DNA from: Halobacillus karajensis
Lineage (GTDB): Bacteria > Bacillota > Bacilli > Bacillales > Halobacillaceae
NCBI RefSeq assembly: GCF_900108515.1
Contig: NZ_FNWW01000006.1
Coordinates: 124,001-188,000, forward strand
Reading direction: 5' to 3'
Length of the DNA stretch: 64,000 bases
Shown here: piece by piece, positions 43,075-51,539 of the stretch
Numbering within the stretch: the stretch's first letter is position 1
How the letters are laid out: every line of letters starts with the position of its first letter
Program-made: the position numbers and the translations under genes
The notes under the pieces: model-generated
Database searches by the model: none
What the model was told of the DNA's origin: nothing
Seen by the model: only the letters and a program-made list of their open reading frames with translations

Positions 43075-43206
43075 AGTTCAATCCTCCTCTAATACGTCTG
43101 TTCTTATCTTACCAAAAAATATCGACCTGCAAAACTATGAGCATCTATGTTACATTGTTGGCTTGGTTATGTGATACAATGAGTGCATGTTTAGGAGGTG
43201 TGTGCA

Positions 43207-44034
43207 ATGGAATCAAGATTAATCGAAGTACTGCAGCCGATCAAAGACAACGATTATACGTTGCCTGAAGGGCAGAACTTCCAGGAGCTCACTACGATGA
43301 TGCTGCAAAAAATAGGCTCTGTCCATCCAGTACTGCGGGATGACCTCATTCATTCCATATTCACGACATTTATTGAGCGTGGCCATTATACGAATGAACA
43401 ATTGAAGAATATCCTGCAATCTGTATTGAACAAAAATTATTTGTTCTACCGGATCGGAACTTCAAAAAAAGAAGAGGATGCCGTTTTTAAACGAAGTTTT
43501 TCTGTATTGCTGATTCCGCCAATTATGGAAAAGCACAACCATTCCCCGTTTTTAAAAGAAGAAGAGGTCCACCGTGTGTGGGATCACTTAAAAAAATATA
43601 TGAAGCAGGAAAAAGACCACCGAGGTTATGTGAAAGATAAAGGTTGGGCTCATGCGATGGCTCATGCGGCCGACGCAATCTATAGTGTGGCTGCATGTGA
43701 AGAAATAACAAAAGAAGAGATTCTGGATATGCTTCCTATCATTAGAGAACAGTTCCTTATTGACCAACCTTATCTCTTCGATGAAGAGGAGCGGATGGTG
43801 ACGGCTGTATTAAAGATGTTCGGGAAAATCACTCATGAGGATCGAGTTGAATGGTTAGAAACCTTGCTTTATATCCGAGACAGCTGGAAGAATCCCAGTG
43901 AGGATATCATTATAAATAATAGCAAACACTTCATGAGAGCGCTCTATTTCCGTATGCTCGAAGGGGATTTTCGAGAACTTCGTTCCGTTTTAGAGAATTT
44001 GTTGAGGGAACTTAGAAAGCAAGAAGCTTACTAA
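43207..44034 (+). CDS. DUF2785 domain protein
   Basis: 275 residues, all-helical repeat-like. The block DKGWAHAMAHAADAIYSVA (about 148-166) is the DUF2785 signature. Function unknown. ATG 43207 lies 7 bases after aggaggtg; a GTG at 43198 overlaps that site. It is a single gene with its own promoter region and a terminator at 44230. Divergent from the Nfu_N gene. Confidence 0.85.
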   Translation: MESRLIEVLQPIKDNDYTLPEGQNFQELTTMMLQKIGSVHPVLRDDLIHSIFTTFIERGHYTNEQLKNILQSVLNKNYLFYRIGTSKKEEDAVFKRSFSVLLIPPIMEKHNHSPFLKEEEVHRVWDHLKKYMKQEKDHRGYVKDKGWAHAMAHAADAIYSVAACEEITKEEILDMLPIIREQFLIDQPYLFDEEERMVTAVLKMFGKITHEDRVEWLETLLYIRDSWKNPSEDIIINNSKHFMRALYFRMLEGDFRELRSVLENLLRELRKQEAY

Positions 44035-44229
44035 CCTGTGGAGGCATAGGGCCTGTACAGGTCTGTTTATTGGAACAGTTTCAGGAATAGTCCTGGGTTG
44101 TAAAAGTGATTTGATGAATTAATTACCGGAAAGAACGTTTATATTTCCTTAAGAAACATAGATTTTCTTCCTGTTCTAATGGATAATCTGCTAGTAAACA
44201 GACGAAAAGAAATGAACGTAAATCATCCG

Positions 44230-44265
44230 AACCCCGCTGTGAGAAAAACAGCGAGGTTCTTTTAT
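44230..44265 (+). terminator. Terminator, probably of DUF2785 gene
   Basis: aaccccgctgt / acagcgaggtt with one mismatch, then tctttt. The ~190 bases between the gene and this hairpin hold nothing recognised. Confidence 0.6.
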
Positions 44266-44308
44266 CTTTATTCGATCCATGCAATTCCTGCTCTCACGGA
44301 TGGTACAG

Positions 44309-44680
44309 CTATCCTGTAACTGGTGAATGGCCCATATGCTTTAAGTTGAGAGGGGGATGAGGAGTAGGTTTTAGAAAAAACACGAATCCACCAAGCCCCT
44401 GTAATAAATTCCCCTTAATGATAAGCGAGAGCTCTAATTGTTCATCCATGTTAGATAAAAGAATGCAAATGATGGTAGAGTTCCGAACAACTGAATGAGG
44501 TTTTTGGGTTTTTTTAGGGCATCCATTTTTGCAGTTACCGACAATTCCATTACCGATCGCTTGGCGTGCATTTCCGATTAAATTCAAACCACTTTCCTCA
44601 TCCCCTATAAGGTCCTTAGAAGTGCTTATTGCCGTAGGAAGAGTACCTGCTGCAATTATCCACGACCCTGCGATGTTATT
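44309..44680 (-). pseudogene. Decayed repeat-protein gene (DUF6944-like)
   Basis: The minus-strand frame runs 124 codons from after a TGA at 44681-44683 to a stop at 44309, without a normal start codon at its head. The translated N-part has AGSWIIAAGTLPTAIS, then LNLIGNARQAIGNG, and further on LSLIIKGNLLQGLGG. These GN-LQA-GN motifs recall a Bacillaceae repeat protein family (DUF6944, from memory), but the repeats are interrupted by a stretch without the pattern (NCKNGCPKKTQKPHS), as if frameshifted, and the C-terminus is not family-like. A TTG at 44587 with gaggaaag could start a 92-residue product. Most likely a remnant. Confidence 0.4.
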
Positions 44681-44805
44681 TCAGAGATAATGCGAACGGG
44701 GGAGATGAGTAAAAAGTGATCAAGAGAAACGCATACAACAGGCTCTCTCTTCCGTTTTAATAAAAGTTTCCAATAAGTAAATACTGAGGAGAGGGGGTGG
44801 TTCAT

Positions 44806-45630
44806 GTGATTGAACAGGCGAAGTGTTTGATCTTTGATTTAGATGGGACTCTTTACGAAGATGTGGCACATTTTCAACTTTACGCGGATCTTTTACAACA
44901 ACAAGTCAATCAAAAGCATCAAAATGATTTTGAATATGATTATAAAAACATTTTAAAAGGTGAACATCCATTAAAGGTTGGTACCGTTTATGATATGAAG
45001 AGCGATACCATAATAGCTGTCGATCCTTTTACAAATAAAGTGAAAACAGTAACCTCGTGGGAAGGGGAAGACTGGTTACAGGAGAGAGTAGAAATGGTTT
45101 ATCCCGACTATATTCAATACGGCTTTGAACGAATGATTGCTATAGGGGATGGATGGTGGTTGCCGTTCGCGGTAGCGATGCATTATGGGGTAGGTATGGA
45201 AGAAGCCAGGGAATGTTATGACCAAACGAAAGAGTATATGACAACAGAGGCTTTTGAGATGTCAAAGACGAAAGGGCTTAAGGCTGCGCTCGAACAGTGG
45301 AGGAAAGAGAAACTCCTTATCCTATTGACTAATAGTGAATCGCAGGATGTAGAAAATATACTGGATCGGATAGGTCTCACAAACTTATTTCATCACACCA
45401 TCCCTTCAGCATATAAACCCCAGAAGACAGCCCTGCATTATGAGTCCATTTTAAAGAGGCACCAGCTTGAACCTTCCCAAATTGTTTCTATCGGGGATAA
45501 TATCTTAAATGAGATTGCACCTGCTTTAAGAAAGGGAATGAAAGCTGTATTAGTTCAGCCTACTGGTGAGGTGGAACTGAAACATCCAGACCTCCAGGTA
45601 GTGACAACTCTTGCCGATGTATGTTCATAA
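44806..45630 (+). CDS. HAD superfamily hydrolase
   Basis: 274 residues. HAD motif I IFDLDGTLYE (about 7-16) supplies the nucleophile Asp, motif II is LILLTNSES (about 171), motif III the Lys in AYKPQKTALHYES, and motif IV SIGDNILNE (about 230). The cap region (about 20-150) is large and not of a type I recognise. GTG 44806 is chosen because aggagaggggg lies 8 bases upstream; GTG 44797 would overlap it. The substrate is unknown. This gene has no counterpart in the B. subtilis yit block as I know it. Confidence 0.8.
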   Translation: MIEQAKCLIFDLDGTLYEDVAHFQLYADLLQQQVNQKHQNDFEYDYKNILKGEHPLKVGTVYDMKSDTIIAVDPFTNKVKTVTSWEGEDWLQERVEMVYPDYIQYGFERMIAIGDGWWLPFAVAMHYGVGMEEARECYDQTKEYMTTEAFEMSKTKGLKAALEQWRKEKLLILLTNSESQDVENILDRIGLTNLFHHTIPSAYKPQKTALHYESILKRHQLEPSQIVSIGDNILNEIAPALRKGMKAVLVQPTGEVELKHPDLQVVTTLADVCS

Positions 45631-45678
45631 AAAAGCGAAGTGCCTGATTTTGCATTCCTTCAGGCACTTCGCTTTTTT
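45630..45678 (+). terminator. Terminator of the HAD gene
   Basis: aaagcgaagtgcctga / tcaggcacttcgctttttt. Confidence 0.95.
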
Positions 45679-45866
45679 ATATAAAATGATTAGGGGATAG
45701 TCATTATATCCCCTTCATTTAACAAATATACCTCATACCTTAATTGACTTCCCCTGTAAAATTCATTGAGCTAAAGACAGTTATCTGAAGGTTCGATTCC
45801 GAGAAACCTTGTAATGGTTAAGGGGTATTGGGAAAGGCGAAGAGGGTGTCGAGTATCCCTTATCGT

Positions 45867-45986
45867 ATGGTGGGTGGAAAAATGGGGAGACACCTGTGGG
45901 ATGAAAATGATAGGGGAGATCCCGGAGGCGAAGCCTGAGGAAGCCCGCCATACGCCCACAAAAAGCGAGCCATCCCCACCCACCAT
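45867..45986. repeat. 120-base inverted-repeat element
   Basis: Ends in perfect 11-base inverted repeats atggtgggtgg (45867-45877) and ccacccaccat (45976-45986), with further inner pairing (atgggga near 45882 with catcccc near 45971, and ctgtggg near 45894 with cgcccaca near 45953). The middle contains cccggaggcgaagcctgagg, GC-richer than the surroundings. This resembles non-coding repeats scattered in genomes of Bacillus relatives (recalled, not searched). Between 45682 and 45866 and from 45987 to 46040 I see no gene; the long frames across the element follow from its symmetry. Confidence 0.6.
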
Positions 45987-46040
45987 TTTTCTCCTGAAAA
46001 TGTCGGAACTGAGTGTTCTCGATAAGGGAGCTTTTATGGA

Positions 46041-46076
46041 AAAAAATAGATCAGGTCGTTGGGAACGACCTGATCT
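46041..46076 (-). terminator. Terminator of the DUF3813 gene
   Basis: Perfect 13-pair stem agatcaggtcgtt / aacgacctgatct; on the minus strand it is followed by atttttt. Confidence 0.95.
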
Positions 46077-46084
46077 AAACATGC

Positions 46085-46294
46085 TTATTGGAAATTGTTG
46101 TGGTGAGCTTCTACTTCTTGTTCAAGCTGCTGTAGCTGTTGTTTCTCTTCTTGAGAACATTGGCTATAGGCAGATTGAATCGCTTGCTTCGCGGCCTTCA
46201 TATCTTCCTGGCTGGTCGCGTTGTGTTTGCCACCACGGTTTTGGGTGAGACGGTTAACCGCTTCGCGCGCATTTTCAAAAAGGTTTTTCTCCAT
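46085..46294 (-). CDS. DUF3813 family small protein
   Basis: 69 residues: MEKNLFENAREAVNRLTQNRGG, then helical, Gln-rich (KQQLQQLEQEVEAHH). The pattern fits the DUF3813 family of Bacillus (from memory), unknown function. Its ribosome binding site ggaggg lies inside the last codons of the upstream 48-residue gene, so the two are translated in coupled fashion. Confidence 0.8.
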   Translation of the reverse strand: MEKNLFENAREAVNRLTQNRGGKHNATSQEDMKAAKQAIQSAYSQCSQEEKQQLQQLEQEVEAHHNNFQ

Positions 46295-46296
46295 GG

Positions 46297-46443
46297 TTAA
46301 AACCCTCCTACCGTATGCTGGTCAGATTCGATTTCTTTGCGCTTTGCTTCTGAAAGCCTTTTGGGCTCCATCTCGCTTTCGTCAAATTTTCGAACCTCCG
46401 TCCAGCGGTCGTGTTTACGATTGGTTTTCTTTTGCTGCTCCAT
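46297..46443 (-). CDS. Small hydrophilic protein (48 residues)
   Basis: Begins MEQQKKTNRKHDRWTEVRKF and is highly charged, ending DQHTVGGF. A strong Shine-Dalgarno caggaggg lies 10 bases before ATG. It is separated by 2 bases from the next gene. The Shine-Dalgarno is part of a long inverted repeat that would hide it in read-through transcripts (see next entries). Family not recognised. Too short for ordinary ORF cut-offs. Confidence 0.65.
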   Translation of the reverse strand: MEQQKKTNRKHDRWTEVRKFDESEMEPKRLSEAKRKEIESDQHTVGGF

Positions 46444-46448
46444 GACAA

Positions 46449-46510
46449 GACCCTCCTGTCATAAAAAGCCTGAACGCTTTCACGTTCAAGCTTAGTATGG
46501 CAGGAGGGTC
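46449..46510 (-). promoter_or_regulatory. Anti-Shine-Dalgarno long stem enclosing a terminator
   Basis: On minus-strand RNA, gaccctcctgccat (46510-46497) can pair with atgacaggagggtc (46462-46449) at 13 of 14 positions. The second arm contains the Shine-Dalgarno of the 48-residue gene. The yitU terminator hairpin lies within the loop. Confidence 0.6.
46463..46491 (-). terminator. Terminator of yitU
   Basis: On minus strand gcttgaacg / cgttcaggc (9 pairs, loop tgaaag), then ttttta. Confidence 0.8.
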
Positions 46511-46535
46511 ATTAATTACACATGGAAAATAGTGC

Positions 46536-47354
46536 TTAAATTGCACGTTTATTAAGTTTTAGATAGTCATCAAGGAAATTCCCGATACCGTTCTCTTCAT
46601 TAGTATGGGTCACGTGATTAGCAAGATCTTTTAACTCGTTAATCGCATTCCCCATAGCAACACCCACACCGGCATAATCAATCATTTCAAAGTCATTATC
46701 TTCGTCACCAAAAGCAATGATGCGTTCCTTTGGTATATGAAAGTATCGGGCGATTTTGTCTAGACCTACAGCTTTATTCATTCCTGCTCGCACAATTTCA
46801 ATGACATGCCATGGCGCGCCCCACTTACGATGATCAATGAGAGAAGCGTGGTCATCAAGTTCACTGCGTAACTGTTTAATTTTCTCTTCTTCCGGGTGGA
46901 TGAGAATAGAAGTCGGATCTTCCTTCAAATTCGATTGCAAACGTCCAACCGTAATAGGGTCATTTTCTGTGTGGAATATGCTCATGAGCTCTTCATCGTA
47001 TTGGTCGAGGTAAACCTCATCTTTTACCTCGGCTAAAATGTTTTTGACACCTAGCTCCTGACAGGTGTGAATGATTTTATGAGCGGTCCGTATTCCTAAA
47101 GGAGAATGGACAGCGTCCCATTGGTGGTCGTTCGGGTGATGAATCAATGCTCCATTGAAGTTGACCATTGGGGTGTTAAGGCCAAGTTCTTTGTAGAAGT
47201 CAATACTGGCTCTGTGTGGTCTTCCGGTTGCGATCACAACAATATGGCCTTGTTCCATCGCATTGAAGACGGTATTCTTAGTTTTTTTGCTGATGATTTT
47301 TTCATCTGTTAAAAGAGTTCCATCCAGATCTAAAGCAATTAAATGCTGTTCCAT
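46536..47354 (-). CDS. yitU: Cof-type HAD phosphatase (YitU-like)
   Basis: 272 residues. HAD motif I ALDLDGTLLTD (about 8-18), motif II VIATGRPH (about 40-47), a C2B cap, and motif IV IAFGDEDNDFEMI (about 212-224). In B. subtilis YitU is reported to dephosphorylate a riboflavin precursor (5-amino-6-ribitylamino-uracil phosphate). Position next to yitV and yitW supports this orthology. Cytoplasmic. Confidence 0.9.
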   Translation of the reverse strand: MEQHLIALDLDGTLLTDEKIISKKTKNTVFNAMEQGHIVVIATGRPHRASIDFYKELGLNTPMVNFNGALIHHPNDHQWDAVHSPLGIRTAHKIIHTCQELGVKNILAEVKDEVYLDQYDEELMSIFHTENDPITVGRLQSNLKEDPTSILIHPEEEKIKQLRSELDDHASLIDHRKWGAPWHVIEIVRAGMNKAVGLDKIARYFHIPKERIIAFGDEDNDFEMIDYAGVGVAMGNAINELKDLANHVTHTNEENGIGNFLDDYLKLNKRAI

Positions 47355-47539
47355 TTAGCTTCACCTCATTTGTATGTATAGTGTAGCGGTTTTCAAGGTA
47401 AATTGTAAAGAAATTCCCATGTCATTTGCCTAACACTTTCCAATTAAAGATGGCAGTGTTACGATACTTATTATATAACCAATTTATAAACAACACTTAA
47501 TGAAAACGTAAAGTTTGTTGCAGAAAGGAAATAGGACAA

Positions 47540-48304
47540 ATGATAGGGATTTACCGTAACTCATACAAAAATGTACCTGTTTTAACGGTTGTGGAATCGG
47601 CGAAACAAGAGGAACCACTGCCGGTATTCATTTATTTCCATGGCTTTACATCCGCAAAAGAACATAATCTTCCGCAGGCTTTTCTTCTTGCTCAAAAAGG
47701 GTACCGTGTTATCCTCCCAGATAGTGCTTATCACGGCGAGCGGGATGAGGACTTGCCCAAACAAGAGCTGAGTTTTAAATTTTGGGACGTGGTGTATCAA
47801 AATTTGAAAGAGCTTCAAGATATTAAAGACGAACTCGATCGCCAGGGCTTAATTAAAGATCGACGTATTGGTGTTGGCGGGACTTCCATGGGGGGTATTA
47901 CTACAAGTGCTGCTATGACCATGTATTCTTGGATCCAAGCATCCGCAGTAATGATGGGATCCCCCAAGCCTGTAGTATTTGCAAAGAAACTCATTCAGGA
48001 TGTGGAAAAAACAGGCATCGTACTTCCTCTTGGCCAAGACGACCTTGATGAATTATATAGCTCGCTAGAGGGTATCGATCTTTCCAAACAGATGGACAAA
48101 CTGTATGGACGTCCCCTTTTCTTCTGGCATGGAGATGCAGATCCTGTTGTACCGTTTGAACATTCTTATGATTTTTACAATGAAGCGATTAAGCAGTATA
48201 AGAATCCAGAGAATATCCGCTTTCTTAGAGAGGTGGGACGGGATCACAAGGTTAGCCGATTTGCTGTGCTCGAGATGGTTAATTGGTTGGAGTTAGTCTT
48301 ATAA
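47540..48304 (+). CDS. yitV: Alpha/beta hydrolase (YitV-like esterase)
   Basis: 254 residues. The alpha/beta-hydrolase nucleophile elbow is GGTSMGG (about 114-120, Ser117), with oxyanion-loop YFHGFTSAKEH near residue 32, acid in WHGDADPVVPFEHS (about 193-206) and probable His in GRDHKVS (about 236). Small intracellular esterase or peptidase of unknown substrate. Divergent from yitU and followed by yitW, as in B. subtilis. Confidence 0.9.
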   Translation: MIGIYRNSYKNVPVLTVVESAKQEEPLPVFIYFHGFTSAKEHNLPQAFLLAQKGYRVILPDSAYHGERDEDLPKQELSFKFWDVVYQNLKELQDIKDELDRQGLIKDRRIGVGGTSMGGITTSAAMTMYSWIQASAVMMGSPKPVVFAKKLIQDVEKTGIVLPLGQDDLDELYSSLEGIDLSKQMDKLYGRPLFFWHGDADPVVPFEHSYDFYNEAIKQYKNPENIRFLREVGRDHKVSRFAVLEMVNWLELVL

Positions 48305-48378
48305 TTATTGGGAAGATTTTATTCTCTTGGGAATTTTGTTTATAATAGAGTTTGAAGAATTGTGAAGGGGGAACTAAT

Positions 48379-48693
48379 GTGAGTACAACTGCACTGGAAG
48401 AAAATGCAATGGGAGCCCTTGAAAATGTCATTGACCCTGAGCTCGGCATTGATATTGTAAACTTAGGTTTGGTTTATGGCGTCGATATAGATGACAATGG
48501 CGATACAAAGGTTACAATGACTCTAACTGCGATGGGCTGCCCACTGGCGGGTCATATCGAGCAGGATGTCAAGCGAGCACTTGCTGATTTACCTGAACTA
48601 AATGAAATAACGGTCAACATCGTTTGGAATCCACCGTGGACCAAAGATCGAATGAGTCGTTATGCGAAAATAGCTCTTGGGATTCCAGATTGA
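48379..48693 (+). CDS. yitW: MIP18/DUF59 family iron-sulfur assembly protein
   Basis: 104 residues from GTG 48379 (aaggggg 8 bases upstream); the frame start at 48352 has no site. Contains VIDPELGIDIVNLGLVYG (about 18-35) and the Cys motif MTLTAMGCPLAGHIEQDV (about 48-65), hallmarks of DUF59. Relatives help deliver iron-sulfur clusters. Ends NPPWTKDRMSRYAKIALGI, conserved. Confidence 0.93.
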   Translation: MSTTALEENAMGALENVIDPELGIDIVNLGLVYGVDIDDNGDTKVTMTLTAMGCPLAGHIEQDVKRALADLPELNEITVNIVWNPPWTKDRMSRYAKIALGIPD

Positions 48694-48703
48694 TGGAAGG
48701 TAT

Positions 48704-48736
48704 ACCCCTGCCGTTTGTACGACGGTAGGGGTTTTT
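48704..48736 (+). terminator. Terminator of yitW
   Basis: acccctgccgt / acggtaggggt type hairpin and ttttt. Confidence 0.9.
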
Positions 48737-48896
48737 ACATAAGAAGGGAATAGGTTCGACCCTGTAATGGGGTTGCGTTTTTCTGGTCAGCTTATAAAGG
48801 TCATGGCAGCATGAATGAACTCGAGCTTGTTTTGACAGCCTTTACTAAACGCGCGGATTATAAAGTCCATTTCTATATTATAAAGAGGAGGAGACC

Positions 48897-49415
48897 ATGA
48901 CCGAAGCGCCGGTTTTTCAAATCGTCGGATATAAAAATAGTGGGAAGACATCATTGCTTTCTGATTTAATTGCTTATGGAACAGAACGTGGAGAGAAAGT
49001 TGCGGCCATCAAACACCACCGCCATGAAGAGCCTTTAAAAGTCATGCACGATGATACAGATAGTTATCGACTGCATGAGTCAGGTGCATTTTTAACGGGT
49101 GTAGATAGTCCACGCCGCTTTCAACTCGAATTAACACATGAAGAGGATTTTCCCCTAAAACAACTGGTAAGCATCTATCAGAGTTTTTCACCGGATCTGA
49201 TTACCATCGAAGGATATAAGAAAGAAGATTTTCCAAAAGCTGTCATCATAAAAAGAAAGGAAGATCTTCTGCTTCTCGATCAATTGATGAACATCCAATT
49301 GGTGATTTGCTGGGATGAACACATGACAGAGCAAATATCCTTGCCTGTCATAGCATTGAAGGATTGGAGAAAACATCTGCCGGAAGTATATAAGAAGGCA
49401 AAGGAGAGAACTTAG
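48897..49415 (+). CDS. mobB: Molybdopterin-guanine dinucleotide synthesis protein MobB
   Basis: 172 residues. Walker A GYKNSGKTSLLSDL (about 10-23) and the KHHRHE motif (about 39-44) define MobB, a GTP-binding partner in late molybdenum-cofactor synthesis. Ribosome binding site gaggagg. Its stop shares a base with the moaE start, so mobB-moaE-moaD form an operon. The other moa/moe genes must lie elsewhere. Confidence 0.93.
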   Translation: MTEAPVFQIVGYKNSGKTSLLSDLIAYGTERGEKVAAIKHHRHEEPLKVMHDDTDSYRLHESGAFLTGVDSPRRFQLELTHEEDFPLKQLVSIYQSFSPDLITIEGYKKEDFPKAVIIKRKEDLLLLDQLMNIQLVICWDEHMTEQISLPVIALKDWRKHLPEVYKKAKERT

Positions 49416-49873
49416 TGGAAAAACGTTGTTGGATCACCGATCAACCTTTGGATATACAGATAATTACAGAAAAAGTAATCAGGCGTGAGGCGGGTGCGAT
49501 CAATACGTTCATTGGAACAGTACGTGAATTTACAAATGGACGAAAAACACTCTTTCTACAATATGAGAGTTATAAAGAAATGGCGGAAAAGAAGCTCGAA
49601 CAAATTGCAACTGAAATAGATCAACACTGGCCAGAAGCAGTGACTGTCATTGCCCATCGGGTGGGCCGGCTTGAGATCTCGGACATAGCGGTTATGATTG
49701 CTGTTTCAACTCCTCACCGCTCCGACTCTTATGAAGCGAGTCGTTATGCTATTGAGAGAATTAAAGAAATCGTCCCCATTTGGAAAAAAGAACATTGGGA
49801 AGACGGAGAAGAATGGATTGGAGATCAAAAACAAACCCGTCCCGGGATACCGTTAAAGGGGGAAATAAAATGA
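49415..49873 (+). CDS. moaE: Molybdopterin synthase large subunit MoaE
   Basis: 152 residues from GTG 49415. Conserved blocks AGAINTFIGTVREFTNGR (about 27-44), LQYESYKEMAEKK, AHRVGRLEISDIAVMIAVS (about 84-102), and the catalytic IPIWKKEHWEDGEEW (about 124-138, with the two Lys). It transfers sulfur from MoaD to precursor Z to form molybdopterin. Overlaps both neighbours. Confidence 0.95.
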   Translation: MEKRCWITDQPLDIQIITEKVIRREAGAINTFIGTVREFTNGRKTLFLQYESYKEMAEKKLEQIATEIDQHWPEAVTVIAHRVGRLEISDIAVMIAVSTPHRSDSYEASRYAIERIKEIVPIWKKEHWEDGEEWIGDQKQTRPGIPLKGEIK

Positions 49874-50103
49874 TCACACTCTTATTTTTCGCGGGGTTGA
49901 AAGAAGCTATTGGTGATGATCAAATCAAGATGCCTGCCGTCGGAATGACCCTAGGCGAAGTGAAAGAGAAAGTCTGGGCAGAGTATTCGATCGAGCAAGT
50001 GAAAAGTTGCATGGTGGCTGTAAATGAAGAGTTCGCTCCTGAAGAGACAACCATTCAAGAAGGAGATACGATTGCCTTCATTCCTCCTGTGAGTGGTGGG
50101 TGA
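49870..50103 (+). CDS. moaD: Molybdopterin synthase sulfur carrier MoaD
   Basis: 77 residues, ubiquitin-like, ending in the required Gly-Gly (PPVSGG), where sulfur is loaded as thiocarboxylate. ATG 49870 overlaps the moaE stop (atga) and follows aaaggggg; the longer frame start at 49780 lies inside moaE. Confidence 0.95.
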   Translation: MITLLFFAGLKEAIGDDQIKMPAVGMTLGEVKEKVWAEYSIEQVKSCMVAVNEEFAPEETTIQEGDTIAFIPPVSGG

Positions 50104-50107
50104 AATA

Positions 50108-50148
50108 AAAGGCCAGGGCGAGACTTGAGCGGTCTCATCCTGGCCTTT
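50108..50148 (+). terminator. Terminator of mob/moa operon
   Basis: aaaggccagg / cctggccttt outer stem with inner gagac/gtctc pairing. Confidence 0.8.
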
Positions 50149-50220
50149 CTTGTTACACCTGTTCGATAAAATGGCAGTCTATAGAAAATGATTAGGACAA
50201 ACGGGGGCATGAAAAAAATC

Positions 50221-51030
50221 TTATAAGAATAAGACGACAAGGCCGCCGACAATAAAGCAATAGAAAGCGAAATATTTTAGGTTGCCTCGTGCCATGACGT
50301 TCATAAACCATCTCAGAGAAAAGTATGAGGCTACCACCGATCCTGCAAAGGCAAGGACATAGGCGAACCAGGCATTTTCTGCGCTAGCATGGGCAATGAC
50401 ATCTTCAACAGACAGAAGCATGGTTCCAAGACTGACAGGGATGAATAGTAAGAAAGAAAAACGCAAGGCGGTTTCCTGTTTCATGCCCAAGAACATGGCA
50501 GCAACGATCGTAGCTCCAGATCGACTGATGCCTGGGATTAAGGCGACAGCCTGTCCTAATCCTACAATCACAGCATCTTTCCATGTTAATTGTCCATCTC
50601 CTTTTCGACCACGAAGGTTCCTGATTAGCCAAAGGGCGATACCTGTGATGATTAATGTTATTCCAACCGTTTGGACAGTGGATAACCCTTCAATTGCATC
50701 CCCGAGAAGTACGCCAAGTACACCAGCGGGAATTGTACCGATGATTAAATAAATAATAAAATCAAAATCATCTTTTTGACGTGCGTCCCGACTGATAAGA
50801 AAACCAATTCCATTGGTTGCAAGGCGAACGAGGTCGTTGCGATAAATGATAAGAACGGCTACAAGTGAGCCAAAGTTTACAAGGACTTCAAATGTGAGCC
50901 CTTCCAGCTTGATCCCCAGAAGTTCCTGCATGATGACAAGGTGCCCACTGGATGATATCGGGATAGGCTCTGTGAACCCCTGAAAAATCCCTAAAAATAA
51001 GTATTTGATTAATAACCATAGTTCTTCCAT
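50221..51030 (-). CDS. uppP: Undecaprenyl-diphosphate phosphatase
   Basis: 269 residues, polytopic with about eight membrane segments. The two signature loops are present: [12 protein letters not shown] (about 21-32) with the usual Glu and Ser, and GISRSGATI (about 163-171) with the catalytic Arg. It recycles the lipid carrier for wall synthesis; overproduction gives bacitracin resistance. Single gene. Confidence 0.95.
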   Translation of the reverse strand: MEELWLLIKYLFLGIFQGFTEPIPISSSGHLVIMQELLGIKLEGLTFEVLVNFGSLVAVLIIYRNDLVRLATNGIGFLISRDARQKDDFDFIIYLIIGTIPAGVLGVLLGDAIEGLSTVQTVGITLIITGIALWLIRNLRGRKGDGQLTWKDAVIVGLGQAVALIPGISRSGATIVAAMFLGMKQETALRFSFLLFIPVSLGTMLLSVEDVIAHASAENAWFAYVLAFAGSVVASYFSLRWFMNVMARGNLKYFAFYCFIVGGLVVLFL

Positions 51031-51187
51031 GATATAGTCCTCCTACCCTAAGTGAAAATCGTTTCCTATTACTATATTTATGGTTAGCGCTGATAGAACG
51101 TCTGTGAGGACATTCACGTTCGTATCCTCTGATTATAAAACAACCCCCTCCCTATGACTAGAGGAGAATTTCTTCATTTTTAAATAA

Positions 51188-51220
51188 AAAACGCTGCCAT
51201 CCGAATGATAGCAACGTTTT
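51188..51220 (-). terminator. Terminator of yjzD
   Basis: On minus strand aacgttgctat pairs with atggcagcgtt (G-U pairs), then ttttttattt. Confidence 0.8.
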
Positions 51221-51228
51221 AATATGGC

Positions 51229-51405
51229 TTATGCTTCTTCTTCCTTGATCATGCCTTCACCAAGTACCACAGCGGCTAGTGTGAAGAGAATCGTCATAAT
51301 AATGACTTGGGAAAAAGCAAAACTGCTCCCAGCCATATTGCTGACTACATAAGCAGACATGAAGCTTAGTAGGAAAGCCCAAATGATAGTCCAAATCATC
51401 CGCAT
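51229..51405 (-). CDS. yjzD: YjzD family (DUF2929) small membrane protein
   Basis: 58 residues, MRMIWTIIWAFLLSFMSAYV then a second helix VIIMTILFTLAAVVLGE, closing in an acidic tail EEEA. It closely resembles B. subtilis YjzD, which lies near the fabH region as well. Ribosome binding site gaggtg. Not called by long-ORF cut-offs. Function unknown. Confidence 0.85.
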   Translation of the reverse strand: MRMIWTIIWAFLLSFMSAYVVSNMAGSSFAFSQVIIMTILFTLAAVVLGEGMIKEEEA

Positions 51406-51539
51406 TGTTACTCACCTCATTTTTACACAATCTATCTTTATCTTATCAGAGAGAACAAGAAAAGGAAATATGAAATCGCTTCATGATTATCCAAAGCTTC
51501 GAATAAAATGTAAGAAGTCATGAAAGAGGAGGACCGCTC

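Noticed and set aside
45793-45815. ggttcgattcc, like the T-arm of a tRNA
   Set aside because: No acceptor, D or anticodon arms can be folded around it; likely chance, though a tRNA-derived scar cannot be excluded.
45814-46248. 144-residue plus-strand frame and the 103-residue frame facing it
   Set aside because: Both arise from the inverted-repeat element and antisense of the DUF3813 gene; no family-like sequence.
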